Of a stretch of 64,000 bases of DNA, positions 35,001 through 43,100 are shown piece after piece. A model generated the notes under the pieces. The model ran no database searches and was not told the DNA's origin. It saw only the letters and a program-made list of their open reading frames with translations. The position numbers and the translations under genes were made by a program. Numbering within the stretch: position 1 is the first letter of the stretch; each line of letters begins with the position of its first letter. The DNA is from Aquila chrysaetos chrysaetos (lineage: Eukaryota; Chordata; Aves; Accipitriformes; Accipitridae): positions 2,108,001 to 2,172,000 of the forward strand of contig NC_044012.1 in the NCBI RefSeq assembly GCF_900496995.4, given 5' to 3'.

Positions 35001-38000
35001 GAGCCGTCATTTCGGGATGCCACTGAGTCAGGGCTGGCAAACGCCTCGGGGGGGGGGGGGGGGGTGTTTGCACAAGAGGGGAGGGGTTGCCAGGCAAGCA
35101 GGCAGCACCCGTGGGTGTAGCAGACATGTGGGACACGGGGATGCCACCCTCGGGATGCTGGGAGAGGGGCACGGGGGGCTGCAACGCCGAGGCAGCCCCC
35201 GGGGAGGTGTAGAAAATACCGGTTTTGGGAGCAGAGCTGGGGGGCCCCAGCAGCAAACCCTCCCCACCCTGCAGAGCAGCCCTGGGTAATGTGCGTCCCC
35301 AGACACCCCACTGCCCACCCTGGCCCAGAGCATCCCTTCCCTGCCAGGCGTGGATGGGGAAACTGAGGCACAGAGGAGGCTGGTGGTGATGGAAAAGTGC
35401 AGCAGCATCACAGCAACGGGGGGGGGGGGGGAAAGCAAGCGGAGGCAGTTAGTCACCTGCACAGACCGAAAGGAAAGGAGCGACTCAGCGAGCAAAGGGA
35501 GCGGGAGAGGAGCGGGCAGGAGGCGTGCCGGGAGCATCCCACGCCACCGGCTCACCACGCCGCCGCTAAAAATAGATACCGGGTTGGCCGCTGTCATCTT
35601 TGCAAGAAATGCAATTTTCCAAGCTCCTGGGAAGGCCGATGGCTCCCACGGTCCGGTTGGCACCGCGACACCCTGCCCGGCACCACGACCTCCCGCCCGG
35701 CATCACCGCAGAGCCCACGCGGGACCGGGGAGCGGACAAGCTTGCAAAAGAGGAAAGGAAAAAAACCAAAAAAACAAAAAACCCCCAAACTACCCAGCCC
35801 AAACCAACCCATCAAGAGGCAGCCAGGTTTAACAGCGCAGATCGCACTCGCTATCTAACACCATCTAATAGCAATTAAAGAAAATCCACACGCAAAAATA
35901 CGACGGTGCTTTCGCCACCCCCCTGCCCCAGCCCATGCGTTTGCTCCGCAGAGCAGAATGCGAGATAATGATCGAAAAAGAAAGTCAAAGCTCTCATCAA
36001 ACTAATGCAACATCTGCAGCTGATAACAGGCACTGGGGAGAGCTCGGCTTCTCAACCCAGCTTGTTTCACAGAGCACACGGGGTGGAGGAAAAAAAAACA
36101 CCTTGAGAAATACAAACACATATGCAGCTGCCCCCCCATCAGATAATTAAAGCGCCTGCGTTAATCACGTTTGCAATGGAACAAACTGTTGGAGCCCTTT
36201 TGCCCCTCTTTGCTGTGTTTGTTGTTGTAGCGAATCCTGCTCCGGTCTGGTGGGGAGAGATAAGTGGTCCTTATCTCCCCTGGCAATCTCTATCAGGATG
36301 GAGATCGCGCCTCGGCACTTATCGGGAGCTCAGATCTACTGTAGCTGAAAGCAGAATAGAAAGGGAAAAGGAAAAAAAAAAAAAAAAAAAAAGAAAAAAA
36401 AACCCACAAGCAGGCCCCTGCAACTACTACAAAAATGTTCGTTTCCAGTTGATTTCGGAAAGAAAAAAAAAAGAATAATATATATTAGAACAACAACAGA
36501 GGGAGAGGCACATCAGCAAGATGAGATCAATCTCCCGCTTATCAGCTTCCCCCATCAGAAGACCCGGCGCTGCGAGTGCACGCACAGGCAGCTGCCAGCA
36601 GCCTCGCTCATCAGCTGTGTGCCCGCGCTCCCATGTTTGAAGTTAATAAATATAACAGGCTATCTGGGTTGGAGATCAGCTCCTGCTCTCTATCAGCCCC
36701 TCACATCTATCTACCAGCAGAACAAAAGACAGAAAAAAAAATAAATAAAGAGGAAAAAAAAAAAACCAACCCTATAAAGCAGCAGCAGCAGCTGCAGGGA
36801 GGTTGCTGGTTTTACAGCCACGGATGGAGAGGGGGGGGCAAAAAGCAACTGTCCCCCCCAGGCAGGTACCCTGCAAAATGAAATCAATAAATGCTCTGAG
36901 TGTTTTCTCCGCTATCGGAAGCCACCAGCTAGACGCAATCGGCTTTCAAAGCCTCACCACCACGTGCCACCGGGCAGAGCAGGTGCTCCCGGGGGGGCTC
37001 GGAGGGACCCCACGTTGCTGGTACCCCCGTCCCCCTCCAGCGCTGCATCGCTCCAGCCCAAAAAGCGAAGAAGGAGGTTAAAGCAACTGGTTAAATATAG
37101 TCCGGTGTCTGATCTTTGTCTTATCACTCTTGGCGATCGCCCGCTCTCCCGGCGATCTCCCCTGCGAGCCTATCTGCGCATCGCATCGAGTTTTAAAAAA
37201 AAACCAAAAAAAAAAAACCCAACCAAAACCCAGAAGAGATGAAGCCAGAGCGAGAACATAGCGTCACCCAGGAAAATAAAATCAGCAGATACCAATCTGG
37301 AGGAGGTTTTTAATTCTCCAGCCGAGATGATAAAAAGGATAGACTTTGTGGAAACAGGTCCGGTCTGTACATGAGAGGAGTCTGGTTACCGGAGCCCTGA
37401 TTCATGCATACCTTCCCTCGGCGCGGAGAGCCGTCGGAGGCAGCGGCAAGGCGCTCTCGCCGCGCTCTCGCCGCCTCTAATGACTGTTTTCATTTTGACA
37501 CATACAGGAAGGGTTCCAAGCTTTCAGCTTTTAATCAGTTTTGGCCATCGCCGGCGGCCTGAGATCAGCCTCCCACTTTATCATTTCTTCACATCTCTGC
37601 AGAAAAGCAGCAGAGGAAGGAGATACGAGCCGCCTTCGCCCGGCCAAGCTGCCACGGCCTCATCCAGCCCCATTTTTTTGCCCCCACCGAGGTCCACGCC
37701 GGTGGGTGCCGGGACCAGGTGGGCATCCTGCCATCGGCGCGTCCCCCACGCGAGCAGCTATCGCCCACATCGGCGTCGTTATTTCGGCGGCTGCGACGCT
37801 ACCGCTCGCTTCGGTCTTAACGCTCCCGGTTTAATGAGCTGGAGTTACTAGGGGAGGGATTGCCGGGCAGCCGGGCTTTTTGCCGAAATAAAGCCGCAGA
37901 ACTTGGATAAAGCTAAAGGAGAAAATTATCACCAAAAAAAAAAAAAATACAGGAGGCAGCTGGGACTATTTTTAACTCTACCCGGGTAAAAGTCTAGCTG

Positions 38001-39180
38001 AGCTTTATCACCAGAGCAATCACCCCAGGCAGGGAAACAGGTAGGTGCAACTCAGCCTTGCAATTATTTCAAGAGAAAGATAAAGCTAGATTATCACATG
38101 GTGGCCAGCCTTCCCTATCCTCCCATCTCCCTCTTATCGCCAGCTTCCATCGACTCAAGGGGGAAAGAAAAGAAACACACACACACACACCAGAGAGGAA
38201 GGGAGAAAAGCCGAGCTAAGCCCGTCACCGACAAACTTCCAGCACTTTGCAGAATTTCTCAGCGCAGCCGGCACATCCCCGCCGGACCGAAACCGGATCC
38301 CGGCCGATGGGTTGGATCGTGGGGAGCACGACCCTCCGGAGACGGGGAGACACGGACGATGGCCCGAAATCCCGTGGGACCCCCACGGTGGTCCTTCCCG
38401 CTGTCGGCCCGGGGTGTTATCACCCCATCCCTGCCCCGGGTTGGGGGGTGCGAAGCGGGAACCGGGGAGGGGGCCACCGGGCAGGGCGAAAGGTTGAGGC
38501 CAGCGCGGTCAGCGGGGACGATGGCACGCCGCGTCCGGCGGCACCGATGGCGAACGGGGGGGGTCCCCGTGCGGAAAGGGGAGCGGGGTGAGGGTGCCGT
38601 ACCCGAGGTGAGGAGCTGCTGGCAGGGCTAGGGTGCCCCGGGGCGGGGGGGGGGGTTTGGGGAGCCCCTCACTCCGGCTCCCGGCGCTGGATGGGAGGCA
38701 GGCGGGGGAGATAAGATCACAATTTCAGGCCGTCCCGACAGAGCGATGTTATCAGGACGGGACTTGCAGAACGGAATATTTTAAAGCCTTATCGGGGCCC
38801 CCATCGGGAGCCGGTACCGGAGCCACCGCGCTGGGGGGGGGGGGGGGGAGAAGGCGGCGGGGACGGAGACTACAACGGGCGACCGGTAGCGGGAACGGGC
38901 ACCCCACGGCAGCCGTCCCGGCTGGGTACCGGGGGGGGGTGAGGAAGTACCGGGGAGACTGGGGGGGGGGGGGGGGGGCCCGCGCTCCGGCGGGGGCGGG
39001 GGTGCTGCCGCCGACGGGGTGGTGCAAAAAAATAAAGGGGGGAGGGAGGGCAGTCGAGAAGAGAAGCGGGCAGCTGGCGGCAGCGCGGGGGAGGGGGGGG
39101 GAATATGGGGGGGGGGGGGATACCGGTACCGTGGACTCACGTTTGATCTGCCGGGGGTTGCTCTGTTTCCTCCTGGACAT
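5530..39180 (-). CDS. ZFPM1: ZFPM1 / FOG1, zinc-finger cofactor of GATA factors (ten coding exons)
   Basis: Exons in transcript order: 39141-39180, 24296-24427, 21976-22065, 12247-12380, 9770-9872, 9034-9249, 8672-8896, 8260-8355, 7971-8120 and 5530-7802. All introns are GT-AG with matching phases; removing three surplus bases in the last exon gives about 1151 residues (human about 1006). The N-terminus [14 protein letters not shown] is the FOG motif that recruits NuRD. Nine fingers are visible: four in exons 7-9 (about 243-370), and in exon 10 C2HC fingers near 623, 750, 871 and 1119 plus a C2H2 finger near 978. PIDLSKK near residue 846 binds CtBP. The C-terminus [12 protein letters not shown] is identical to mammalian FOG1. 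The protein acts in the nucleus with GATA1/2/3 as coactivator or corepressor in erythroid, megakaryocytic and heart development. It lies immediately downstream of ZNF469 on the same strand, as in human. Three frame breaks in exon 10 are described separately. Confidence 0.96.
6431..6451 (-). other. ZFPM1: CtBP-binding motif PIDLSKK in ZFPM1
   Basis: Minus-strand codons read PIDLSKK, a PxDLS motif. In FOG proteins it recruits the corepressor CtBP. It sits between fingers 6 and 7, as in mammalian FOG1, and is preceded by DDG and followed by a basic PRRR. Confidence 0.93.
7518..7578 (-). repeat. ZFPM1: Coding polyserine tract / GGA-GAA polypurine run in ZFPM1 exon 10
   Basis: About 16-17 consecutive serine codons, mostly TCC and TCT on the coding strand, followed by Thr-Ser-Ser. 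On the plus strand it is an uninterrupted (GGA/GAA)n purine run. Codon mixing implies an older, partly degenerated expansion. As I recall them, human and mouse FOG1 have no tract of this length here. Confidence 0.85.
7803..7970 (-). other. ZFPM1: Short 168-base intron of ZFPM1, open in frame
   Basis: The donor GTGGGTACC and acceptor CTGTCTCCCCTCGGCAG are convincing, and the translated middle is Arg/Gly-rich and unlike FOG1. The length is 56 codons with no stop, so retention would insert 56 residues between finger 4 and the rest of the protein without a frameshift. Confidence 0.7.
7971..8120 (-). CDS. ZFPM1: ZFPM1 coding exon 9: finger 4
   Basis: Acceptor CTTCCCCGCAG ends at 8121. It encodes [34 protein letters not shown] (finger 4), then a Pro/Ala-rich stretch. 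The predicted donor CCCG|GTGGGT (GT at 7970-7969) leads into a 168-base intron that is itself open and in frame, so readthrough is possible. Confidence 0.88.
8260..8355 (-). CDS. ZFPM1: ZFPM1 coding exon 8: finger 3
   Basis: Acceptor CCGTCCTGCAG ends at 8356 and donor AACG|GTGAGT lies at 8259. It encodes [20 protein letters not shown] and [11 protein letters not shown], the C2H2 finger 3. The FOG1 finger 3 binds TACC3 in mammals. Confidence 0.95.
8672..8896 (-). CDS. ZFPM1: ZFPM1 coding exon 7: fingers 1 and 2
   Basis: Acceptor TTCTTCTCCGCAG ends at 8897 and donor AGCG|GTACGG lies at 8671. It encodes finger 1 ([22 protein letters not shown]2HC, a GATA N-finger-binding type) and finger 2 ([19 protein letters not shown]2H2), joined by a linker with [13 protein letters not shown]. 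Very close to human FOG1. Confidence 0.95.
9034..9249 (-). CDS. ZFPM1: ZFPM1 coding exon 6
   Basis: Acceptor GCCACCTCCAG ends at 9250 and donor AACA|GTGAGT lies at 9033. It encodes [14 protein letters not shown], a His-rich [12 protein letters not shown] segment and [18 protein letters not shown], nearly identical to mammalian FOG1 just before finger 1. VKAEP fits the psi-K-x-E sumoylation consensus. Confidence 0.93.
9516..9680. repeat. 12-bp tandem repeat (GCTCGCACCCAC) with degenerate CG/CA extension in ZFPM1 intron 5
   Basis: Four near-perfect copies of GCTCGCACCCAC at about 9516-9562 grade into degenerate GCGCCGACGCACGC-type sequence to about 9680. The region is rich in CpG and alternating pyrimidine-purine steps. 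It lies about 90 bases upstream of nothing coding on the plus strand and inside the intron between exons 5 and 6. Confidence 0.85.
9770..9872 (-). CDS. ZFPM1: ZFPM1 coding exon 5, with an atypical donor
   Basis: Acceptor TTTGGCAG ends at 9873. It encodes [20 protein letters not shown] and ANAVIYRK, aligning with the LTLLLVDEACWLRTLP and IHRKDD regions of human FOG1. The donor is AAGG|GTCGGT, with C at +3, which is unusual, but the phase joins correctly to make Asp-Glu-Ala-Leu-Trp-Cys with the next exon. Confidence 0.85.
10000..12246. other. ZFPM1 intron 4 (9873-12246), central part
   Basis: No exon is visible. Contents: an AT-rich block at 10005-10130 with ATTAATGAG and GATATG elements; alternating CACGCG/GTGCAC steps at 10199-10255; (CTG)n at 10271-10290; C runs at about 10299 and 10529; an AT-rich block with GATA-like sites at 11290-11550 (TCGATAAGG, AGATAAGG, AGATAAAC); a GGA run at 11597-11620; and a (CA)n microsatellite. 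Confidence 0.6.
11759..11794. repeat. (CA)n microsatellite
   Basis: About 18 uninterrupted CA units in ZFPM1 intron 4, preceded by GTGTGCG. Long enough to be polymorphic. Confidence 0.95.
12247..12380 (-). CDS. ZFPM1: ZFPM1 coding exon 4
   Basis: Acceptor CTCCCTGCAG ends at 12381 and donor ACG|GTAAGG lies at 12246. It encodes [20 protein letters not shown] and [20 protein letters not shown], clearly like the LSWGPF.GS and ASP regions of mammalian FOG1. It leaves in phase 0. Confidence 0.92.
12660..12790 (-). promoter_or_regulatory. GATA-site cluster just upstream of ZFPM1 exon 4 (intron 3)
   Basis: Four WGATAA sites within about 110 bp: TTATCT at 12671-12676, TGATAA at 12676-12681 overlapping it, AGATAA at 12701-12706 and AGATAAG at 12771-12777, in an AT-rich island within GC-rich DNA. 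This is a candidate GATA-bound intronic enhancer; function is inferred. Confidence 0.45.
16134..16169. repeat. (ATCC)n microsatellite
   Basis: About eight to nine copies of the tetramer ATCC in ZFPM1 intron 3. Near perfect. Confidence 0.92.
17976..18345. repeat. 39-bp minisatellite, 13 codons per unit
   Basis: Nine to ten tandem units with the core TGTCCCCAAACCRGYCTGAG followed by CATCCCTTCAGCCCATCAA. Because 39 is divisible by three, frames on both strands stay open and read as 13-residue repeats (plus strand [13 protein letters not shown]). The central five units are nearly identical, the outer ones diverged, as expected from unequal exchange within the array. It is intronic and not a gene. 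Confidence 0.95.
19450..19480. repeat. 31-bp dispersed element, copy 1
   Basis: GGGGATTCTCTAGTGTCTCG and the following 11 bases match 27736-27766 at 24 of 31 positions without gaps. Both copies are in ZFPM1 introns. Nature unknown; possibly a remnant of one repeat family. Confidence 0.4.
21976..22065 (-). CDS. ZFPM1: ZFPM1 coding exon 3
   Basis: Acceptor CTCCTGCTGCAG ends at 22066 and donor CCAG|GTGAGT lies at 21975. It encodes [20 protein letters not shown] and ends TWNGPD across the junction, aligning with the WSGPDEL segment of human FOG1. Confidence 0.87.
22470..22930 (-). promoter_or_regulatory. AT-rich intronic island with WGATAA sites and a perfect CRE
   Basis: TGATAA at 22474-22479, 22518-22523 and about 22678-22683, TTATCT at 22821-22826, AGATAA at 22920-22925 and a CRE palindrome TGACGTCA at 22644-22651. 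The island is markedly more AT-rich than its surroundings. The arrangement suggests an enhancer active where GATA factors are present; this is inference. Confidence 0.45.
23285..23319. repeat. (GGCAC)n pentanucleotide repeat
   Basis: About seven units of GGCAC with one GGCGC variant, in ZFPM1 intron 2. A shorter relative occurs at 40575-40612. Confidence 0.85.
23405..23787. repeat. 20/23-bp minisatellite, 18 copies
   Basis: Eighteen copies of the core GTCACTTTG followed by CAYCCYAAGGG or CACCCCAGGGAGGG, so unit length alternates between about 20 and 23 bp. The longer variant recurs in a regular order, suggesting duplication of multi-unit blocks. In ZFPM1 intron 2. Each unit contains GTCAC, close to half of a CRE or nuclear-receptor site. 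Confidence 0.95.
24296..24427 (-). CDS. ZFPM1: ZFPM1 coding exon 2: acidic linker
   Basis: Acceptor GTTTCGGCAG ends at 24428 and donor GAAG|GTGAGC lies at 24295. It encodes (R)[16 protein letters not shown] and an acidic, Ser-rich stretch. The beginning matches the RSLGDMEAREE region of mammalian FOG1. Phase 1 on both sides, joining exactly to exons 1 and 3. Confidence 0.85.
26906..26993. repeat. Polypurine (GGA/GAA)n tract
   Basis: About 88 bases of pure purine on the plus strand, built from GGAGGAGGAGAAGGAGGAGG-type units. Mirror symmetry makes it a candidate for triplex (H-DNA) formation. The Ser-rich reading on the minus strand is a by-product. Confidence 0.9.
27736..27766. repeat. 31-bp dispersed element, copy 2
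   Basis: GGGGATTCCCCAGGGTCTCG and the following 11 bases; 24 of 31 positions match the copy at 19450-19480, in the same orientation. Confidence 0.4.
28405..28990. repeat. Degenerate tandem array with an AT-rich palindromic core
   Basis: At least four diverged units of roughly 100-150 bp. Each combines an AT block containing ATAATTTATTAT, a CTGATTTATCCAGGAGGGGA-type link, an AATGAAGGATAGTGGGGGA block and GATGCTGTGATTGCTT. AT blocks lie near 28440, 28595, 28693 and 28815. The palindromic AT core within a GC-rich chromosome could act as a DNA-unwinding or hairpin element. Confidence 0.8.
29270..29640 (-). promoter_or_regulatory. GATA-rich island in ZFPM1 intron 1
   Basis: TTATCA at 29325-29330, AGATAG at 29379-29384, CGATAA at about 29388, TGATAG at 29399-29404 and again near 29610, with CGATAA near 29599. 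A run of about 20 G interrupts it at 29487-29507. Candidate regulatory island; function inferred. Confidence 0.35.
33000..33024. repeat. Poly-A run
   Basis: About 25 consecutive A in ZFPM1 intron 1. No retroposed gene or SINE body was recognised beside it. Confidence 0.9.
36258..36276. promoter_or_regulatory. Inverted double GATA site AGATAAG-N5-CTTATCT
   Basis: Two consensus GATA sites form perfect 7-bp inverted arms around TGGTC (36258-36264 and 36270-36276); symmetry extends to about 11 bp with one mismatch. Palindromic GATA sites are bound tightly when both GATA1 zinc fingers engage. Another AGATAA lies near 36140, with CTATCA at 36290 and CTTATCG at 36318. It lies 2.9 kb downstream of exon 1 in ZFPM1 intron 1, a plausible place for an autoregulatory enhancer. 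Confidence 0.5.
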
Positions 39181-39650
39181 CGCTCGGCGGGGGGCGAGCC
39201 CGGCGCCCCGGCTGGCGGCTGGGCGGGCGGCAGGTGGGTGGCGGCGGGCGGGCCCCCGGCTGCTCGCATGCCCGCCCCCCCCCGCCCAGCGTTGCCGGGG
39301 CCGGGGCCGGGGCCGTACGCGGCGGAGCGGAGCCGCCGCCGCCGCCGCCGCGGGATTTTCTCAATGGGGCGCCGCGGCGGATCAAACCCGCGGAACGTTC
39401 CACGGGGGCGGGGCCTGCCTCCGCCGCGCACCGCCGCGGCCGCCCATAGGCCACCGCCCACCCACCCCACCCCCCCCCGCCTCCCGACGGCCCCGCCCAC
39501 CGGATGGCGTAGCCGGCTACCGCCGCGGCGAGGGGCGGGGCGGGGAGGGGCGGGGCGAGGGGGCCGAGGAGGGTGGGAGGGGCGGGGAAGGGGGCGGGGC
39601 CCCATTGAGGGCGGGGCCCGATCCGTGCCGGGAGACGGACCCCAAAACCT
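38260..39650 (-). promoter_or_regulatory. ZFPM1: CpG-island promoter of ZFPM1
   Basis: CpG-dense sequence surrounds coding exon 1. Upstream on the minus strand (39181-39600) are GC boxes (GGGGCGGGGC-type at about 39405-39414 and repeatedly at 39530-39600), a (CCG)n run at about 39337-39352 and a GGAACGTTCC palindrome at 39392-39401. There is no TATA box at a suitable spacing. G runs (38826-38849, 38960-38978, 39108-39119) lie just inside intron 1. The transcription start is probably within 39190-39400 but cannot be fixed from sequence. Confidence 0.75.
39141..39180 (-). CDS. ZFPM1: ZFPM1 coding exon 1: NuRD-binding N-terminal peptide
   Basis: ATG at 39178-39180 (minus strand) and donor AAAC|GTGAGT with its GT at 39140-39139. 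It encodes [13 protein letters not shown] plus the first base of Arg14. This is the FOG repression motif, shared with SALL and BCL11 proteins, that docks on RBBP4/7 of NuRD. It lies in a CpG island and is followed by a 14.7 kb first intron. Confidence 0.93.
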
Positions 39651-40190
39651 CTCGCGTGTTCCCAGCCCCACTTTGGGTTCGCTGTGCCCCCCCCCGAGGC
39701 CTCCAGCCCCCTGCCTTGGGGCCCTGACCCCCTCCCCTTTGGGGGTCCTACCCCCCGCTCGGGGTCCCCAACCCCTCCCGCGTGTCCCCAGCTCCCCCTT
39801 TGGGGTCCCCAAAGCCTCCTTTGGGGTCCCCAACCCGCTCCTTTGAGACTCCAACCCCCCCCTTGGGGTCCCCAAGCCCCTCCCTTGGGACCCTAACCCC
39901 ACTTCAGGGTTCCTAACGCCCTCCTTTGGGACCCCAACCGCTCCTTTGGTGTCCCCAGCTCCCCCCTTTGGGGTTCCAATCGCCCTTTGCACCCTCATGC
40001 CCCCTCAGAAGGTCCTAAACTCCCACGGGGCCACCAATCCCCCCCTTCTGGGACCTCAGTCCCCCCTTCAGTGGGGTGCCAACCCACCCTTTGGAGGTCC
40101 TCAAAGCCTCCTGGGGGGCCCCCAAGCCCTTCCATGGGGTCCCCAGGGCCTCTTTTTGGGATCCCAAACCCCTCTTAAAATCCCGCTCAT
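39650..40190. repeat. Degenerate 20-ish bp repeat (CTTTGGGGTCCCCAACCCC type) upstream of ZFPM1
   Basis: Some two dozen imperfect copies of a unit alternating CTTTGGGGT with CCCCAACCCC, each carrying a short GGGG..CCCC inverted repeat (GGGGTCCCC). It starts about 470 bp upstream of the ZFPM1 ATG. Open frames across it are Pro/Leu/Gly-rich artefacts. Confidence 0.85.
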
Positions 40191-40199
40191 TTGTAGATG

Positions 40200-43100
40200 G
40201 ATGGTCCAAAAAATCCCACTTGCGACTTCCAGGGTGACCGTGACCCCGGCTCGGGGTGGGGGGGGACACCCCAGGGTGCACTGGGGACTGCAGAGTGGTG
40301 TTGGGGTCCCCCTCGACATCATCGCAGCCGCATGAGCCAGTCCTTGCCGGGAGCATACAGCCAGGTGGCGATTTTGGGGCTAATTGTGGGGTAAACAGGA
40401 GCTGCTTGTATTTTGGGTCTGCGATGGGAATAGTCTTCTATGCAAAATAACCATTTCTGCCAAACCCAGCCCTTGGCTGTGGCCGATCTCATCTGGGGGG
40501 GGGTTGCCAGTGGTGATGGCCAGTGCTCTCCAATTAGTGATGCAATTTTTGGACCAGTGGGCTGTGGGGACATGGCACGGCATGGCACAGCCCGGCACTG
40601 CATGGCACAGCGGCTTGGCTGTGTCCCCTCTCCATCTATCCCTGGACATGGGGTGTGCTTTTTTTTTTTCCCCCTCTCTTTTTCTTTTTTTAAAGGGTTT
40701 TTAATTAACTTCCTGTTCCAATGGTGGGATAATGAGTTTTAAGCAGCACATGATTCCAGTAAAGAGGTCAAGCCAGCAATGAGGATGTCAAAAGAAATTA
40801 AGTTAGGAATTAAGAAGAGTTCCAGGGGAGAAAAAAAAAAAAAAACATCGAGGGAGGGAGATGCTGCCGAGGACAAGGCTTTTCTCTCCCCCCGCTTGGC
40901 CGGCTGCCCCCCAAAATGATCCTGACGGCGTTTTTCACCTCGTTTGGCCCCGATTCGCAGCCTTCCTGGAGACCATCACACCCCAGGGCAGGCAGCTCTG
41001 CTTCCAGAGCCTTTCCCTTCCCCACCGCGACTCACGTGCGTGATGAAATCAAGCGCGATGGCTTTGCAGGGTCCGGCCCAAGGAGACTTGAGTGGCCTCT
41101 GCTTTGCATCAGGCGTGATGGGTGCTGACTCCATCAGGGCCTGGGTGATGGGGAGCCAAGGTCTCCATTCTCCCCGCAACCCCGGCACGGCCACGGGCAT
41201 TTTGGAGTTGGAGGCCAGCGCAATGCTGCAGACGCAGCCGGTTCCTCCGGCACATCCACGGCATCGCCCGCCGACACCGCTCACGGCACCCGTGTTATTT
41301 ACCCGACACGTGTTAGCTATTCCCGGCTCTTTGTGCTAGAAGAAGCAGCGACAGCATTCCTTGAGGGGCCGTGGGGACAGACCCCAGTCGCTGTCACACC
41401 CCCGGGGGGCATCTCACCCCTGCCGTAAGGAGCCGAAAAAGCCTCAGCCGAGCCGCTGGGTGCCAAACTCCCTGCCCCAGGGAGGGGAGCCCGGTTACGG
41501 GGAAGAAACAGGTTGCAGTCCTTCCCCTTGTACATTCCTTGCCAGTGTCCTTTTAATTAGCTTTTTGGCACCATCCCAAAGCCTCTTAGATCCCCCCAGG
41601 CCTGAGAATTTGCAGTCGCATCAAACAACGCCGGGCCAAGGGCCGGATCCCGGGTGTGGGGACATCCCCGAGCCCCGCATCTCCCTGCCCCATCACCGCA
41701 TGCATCCCACCCTGCCGTGTGGGGGGGACCCATGGGTGCCCCTGCATGGGGACGACCGACATGGTGCTGGTGACAGTGGCATGGCCGGGTATTTATTTCC
41801 AACCCCCCTCCCCGATCCCGTTGTGTTTGCAGAGAGATTGTTATAGGGTAACAGAATAAATAGCGTGTGTTCCCGAGGAGTGAATTACACGCCTGCAGAG
41901 CAGAGATAATGTGCGAGCAGCCGTTTCCCCCATTGTGAGCGAGGTGACATCTTTTTATGGAGCTGTGTACATTTGTATTAGTGCCAATTAATCTGGGGTG
42001 ATATTATTAGAGACGCAGGGAGAGGAGGTGTCGGCCGAGGAATGTAAATGGGAAAAGCTAAGGCGCTGCCTCGGCCATATTTCACGGGCGAGGGGCGGGT
42101 GGTGGCGAAGCTGGGTGCTGCGCTGAGCACCCCGAGGGGATCTGGATGCCCACCGCATCACGGGGCTGCCCCAGCCGGCGGCACGTTCCGCTGGCACGGC
42201 TCCGCCGGGGCTGCAGAAACAGCTCTTTCCAGCTGCCAAAAAGTCATGTTTTAGGGTTGGGTGTTATTTTTTTTCTTTTATCCCAAGAGGGACAAATGGC
42301 ATCTCAGTGCCCCTGCCTGCGGGGGTGGGTGCTGGGTGCGCTGCGGAGGGGTCCTGCCACCTACTGGCAAGAGAACCTGGCCCCGGGTGCCACTTGTCAC
42401 CTGCCTGCAGCTCAGCCTCAGGCAGCTGCCGGCAACCCCGGGGCCGTCTTCGGCTTGGGCATGGCTTGGGCATGGCTTGGTCACGCCTCGGTCACGCCTC
42501 GGTCACGCCTCGGTCATGGCTTGGGCATGTCCTGTGCAGAGATGCTGCTGCGGGATTCGGGGCTCCTGGGGAGCTGTGGTGGCAGCACGAAGGGTTTTGG
42601 GTTAAAAGAAATGATGCAAAAGGATGCTGGATGCTGTTCCCCCCCCTGCCCGAAATTCAAGGCTGGGATTTCTCAGTGCTTATTCCTCCCCCCCCCCCCC
42701 CCCCCCGTTTTCCTGCTGTAGGGATGATGCTCTAAGTCACAACAGGACCGATCCCCATGTCCCTGGGGGTTGAGCAGTGAAACTGGGCTGCAGCTCGAGG
42801 GGCATCGCTGCTGGCAGGATGGCAGCCCCCAGGCGGGTGCATCGCTCCTGCATTATCTCCCCGGCTCCCCCAAAGCTGCCATCCCCGCACCCCCGCAGCC
42901 ACTCGGCCTTGGGGTTTCCCCCACCTGAAGGCAATTCAGCATCAGGGATGCAGGAGCCCGCAGGTGCGCGTGGTCCCCGTCCCACACATACAGCCAGGGG
43001 GACGTGGGAGCTGGGGTTTAAATTCCTGCTGTGCAAGGAACGGCCAGATTTGACTCAAGAGCAAGAAGAAAAAAAAAAAAAAAAAAAATCTTTAGCCCCT

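Larger units (their letters stand above)
24428..39140 (-). other. ZFPM1 intron 1
   Basis: 14.7 kb with no supported exon. It is a mosaic of GC-rich DNA and AT-rich islands, many holding AGATAA, TGATAA or TTATCT. Islands lie at about 25340-25560, 26140-26400, 26600-26760, 28400-28900, 29280-29660, 31140-31310, 32020-32290, 32570-32720, 35830-36350, 36480-36770, 37080-37400 and 37860-38110. Homopolymers occur at 26027-26060, 31035-31079, 33000-33024 and 36370-36401. No LINE or LTR could be recognised by eye. Confidence 0.75.

Noticed and set aside
34072-35289. 405-codon plus-strand open frame in ZFPM1 intron 1
   Set aside because: No domain, no conservation I can recognise, biased Pro/Arg/Gly composition in GC-rich intron.
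38781-39998. 405-codon minus-strand frame across the ZFPM1 promoter
   Set aside because: It runs through the CpG island and the GGGGTCCCC repeat field; the real exon 1 uses a different frame and has a clear donor.
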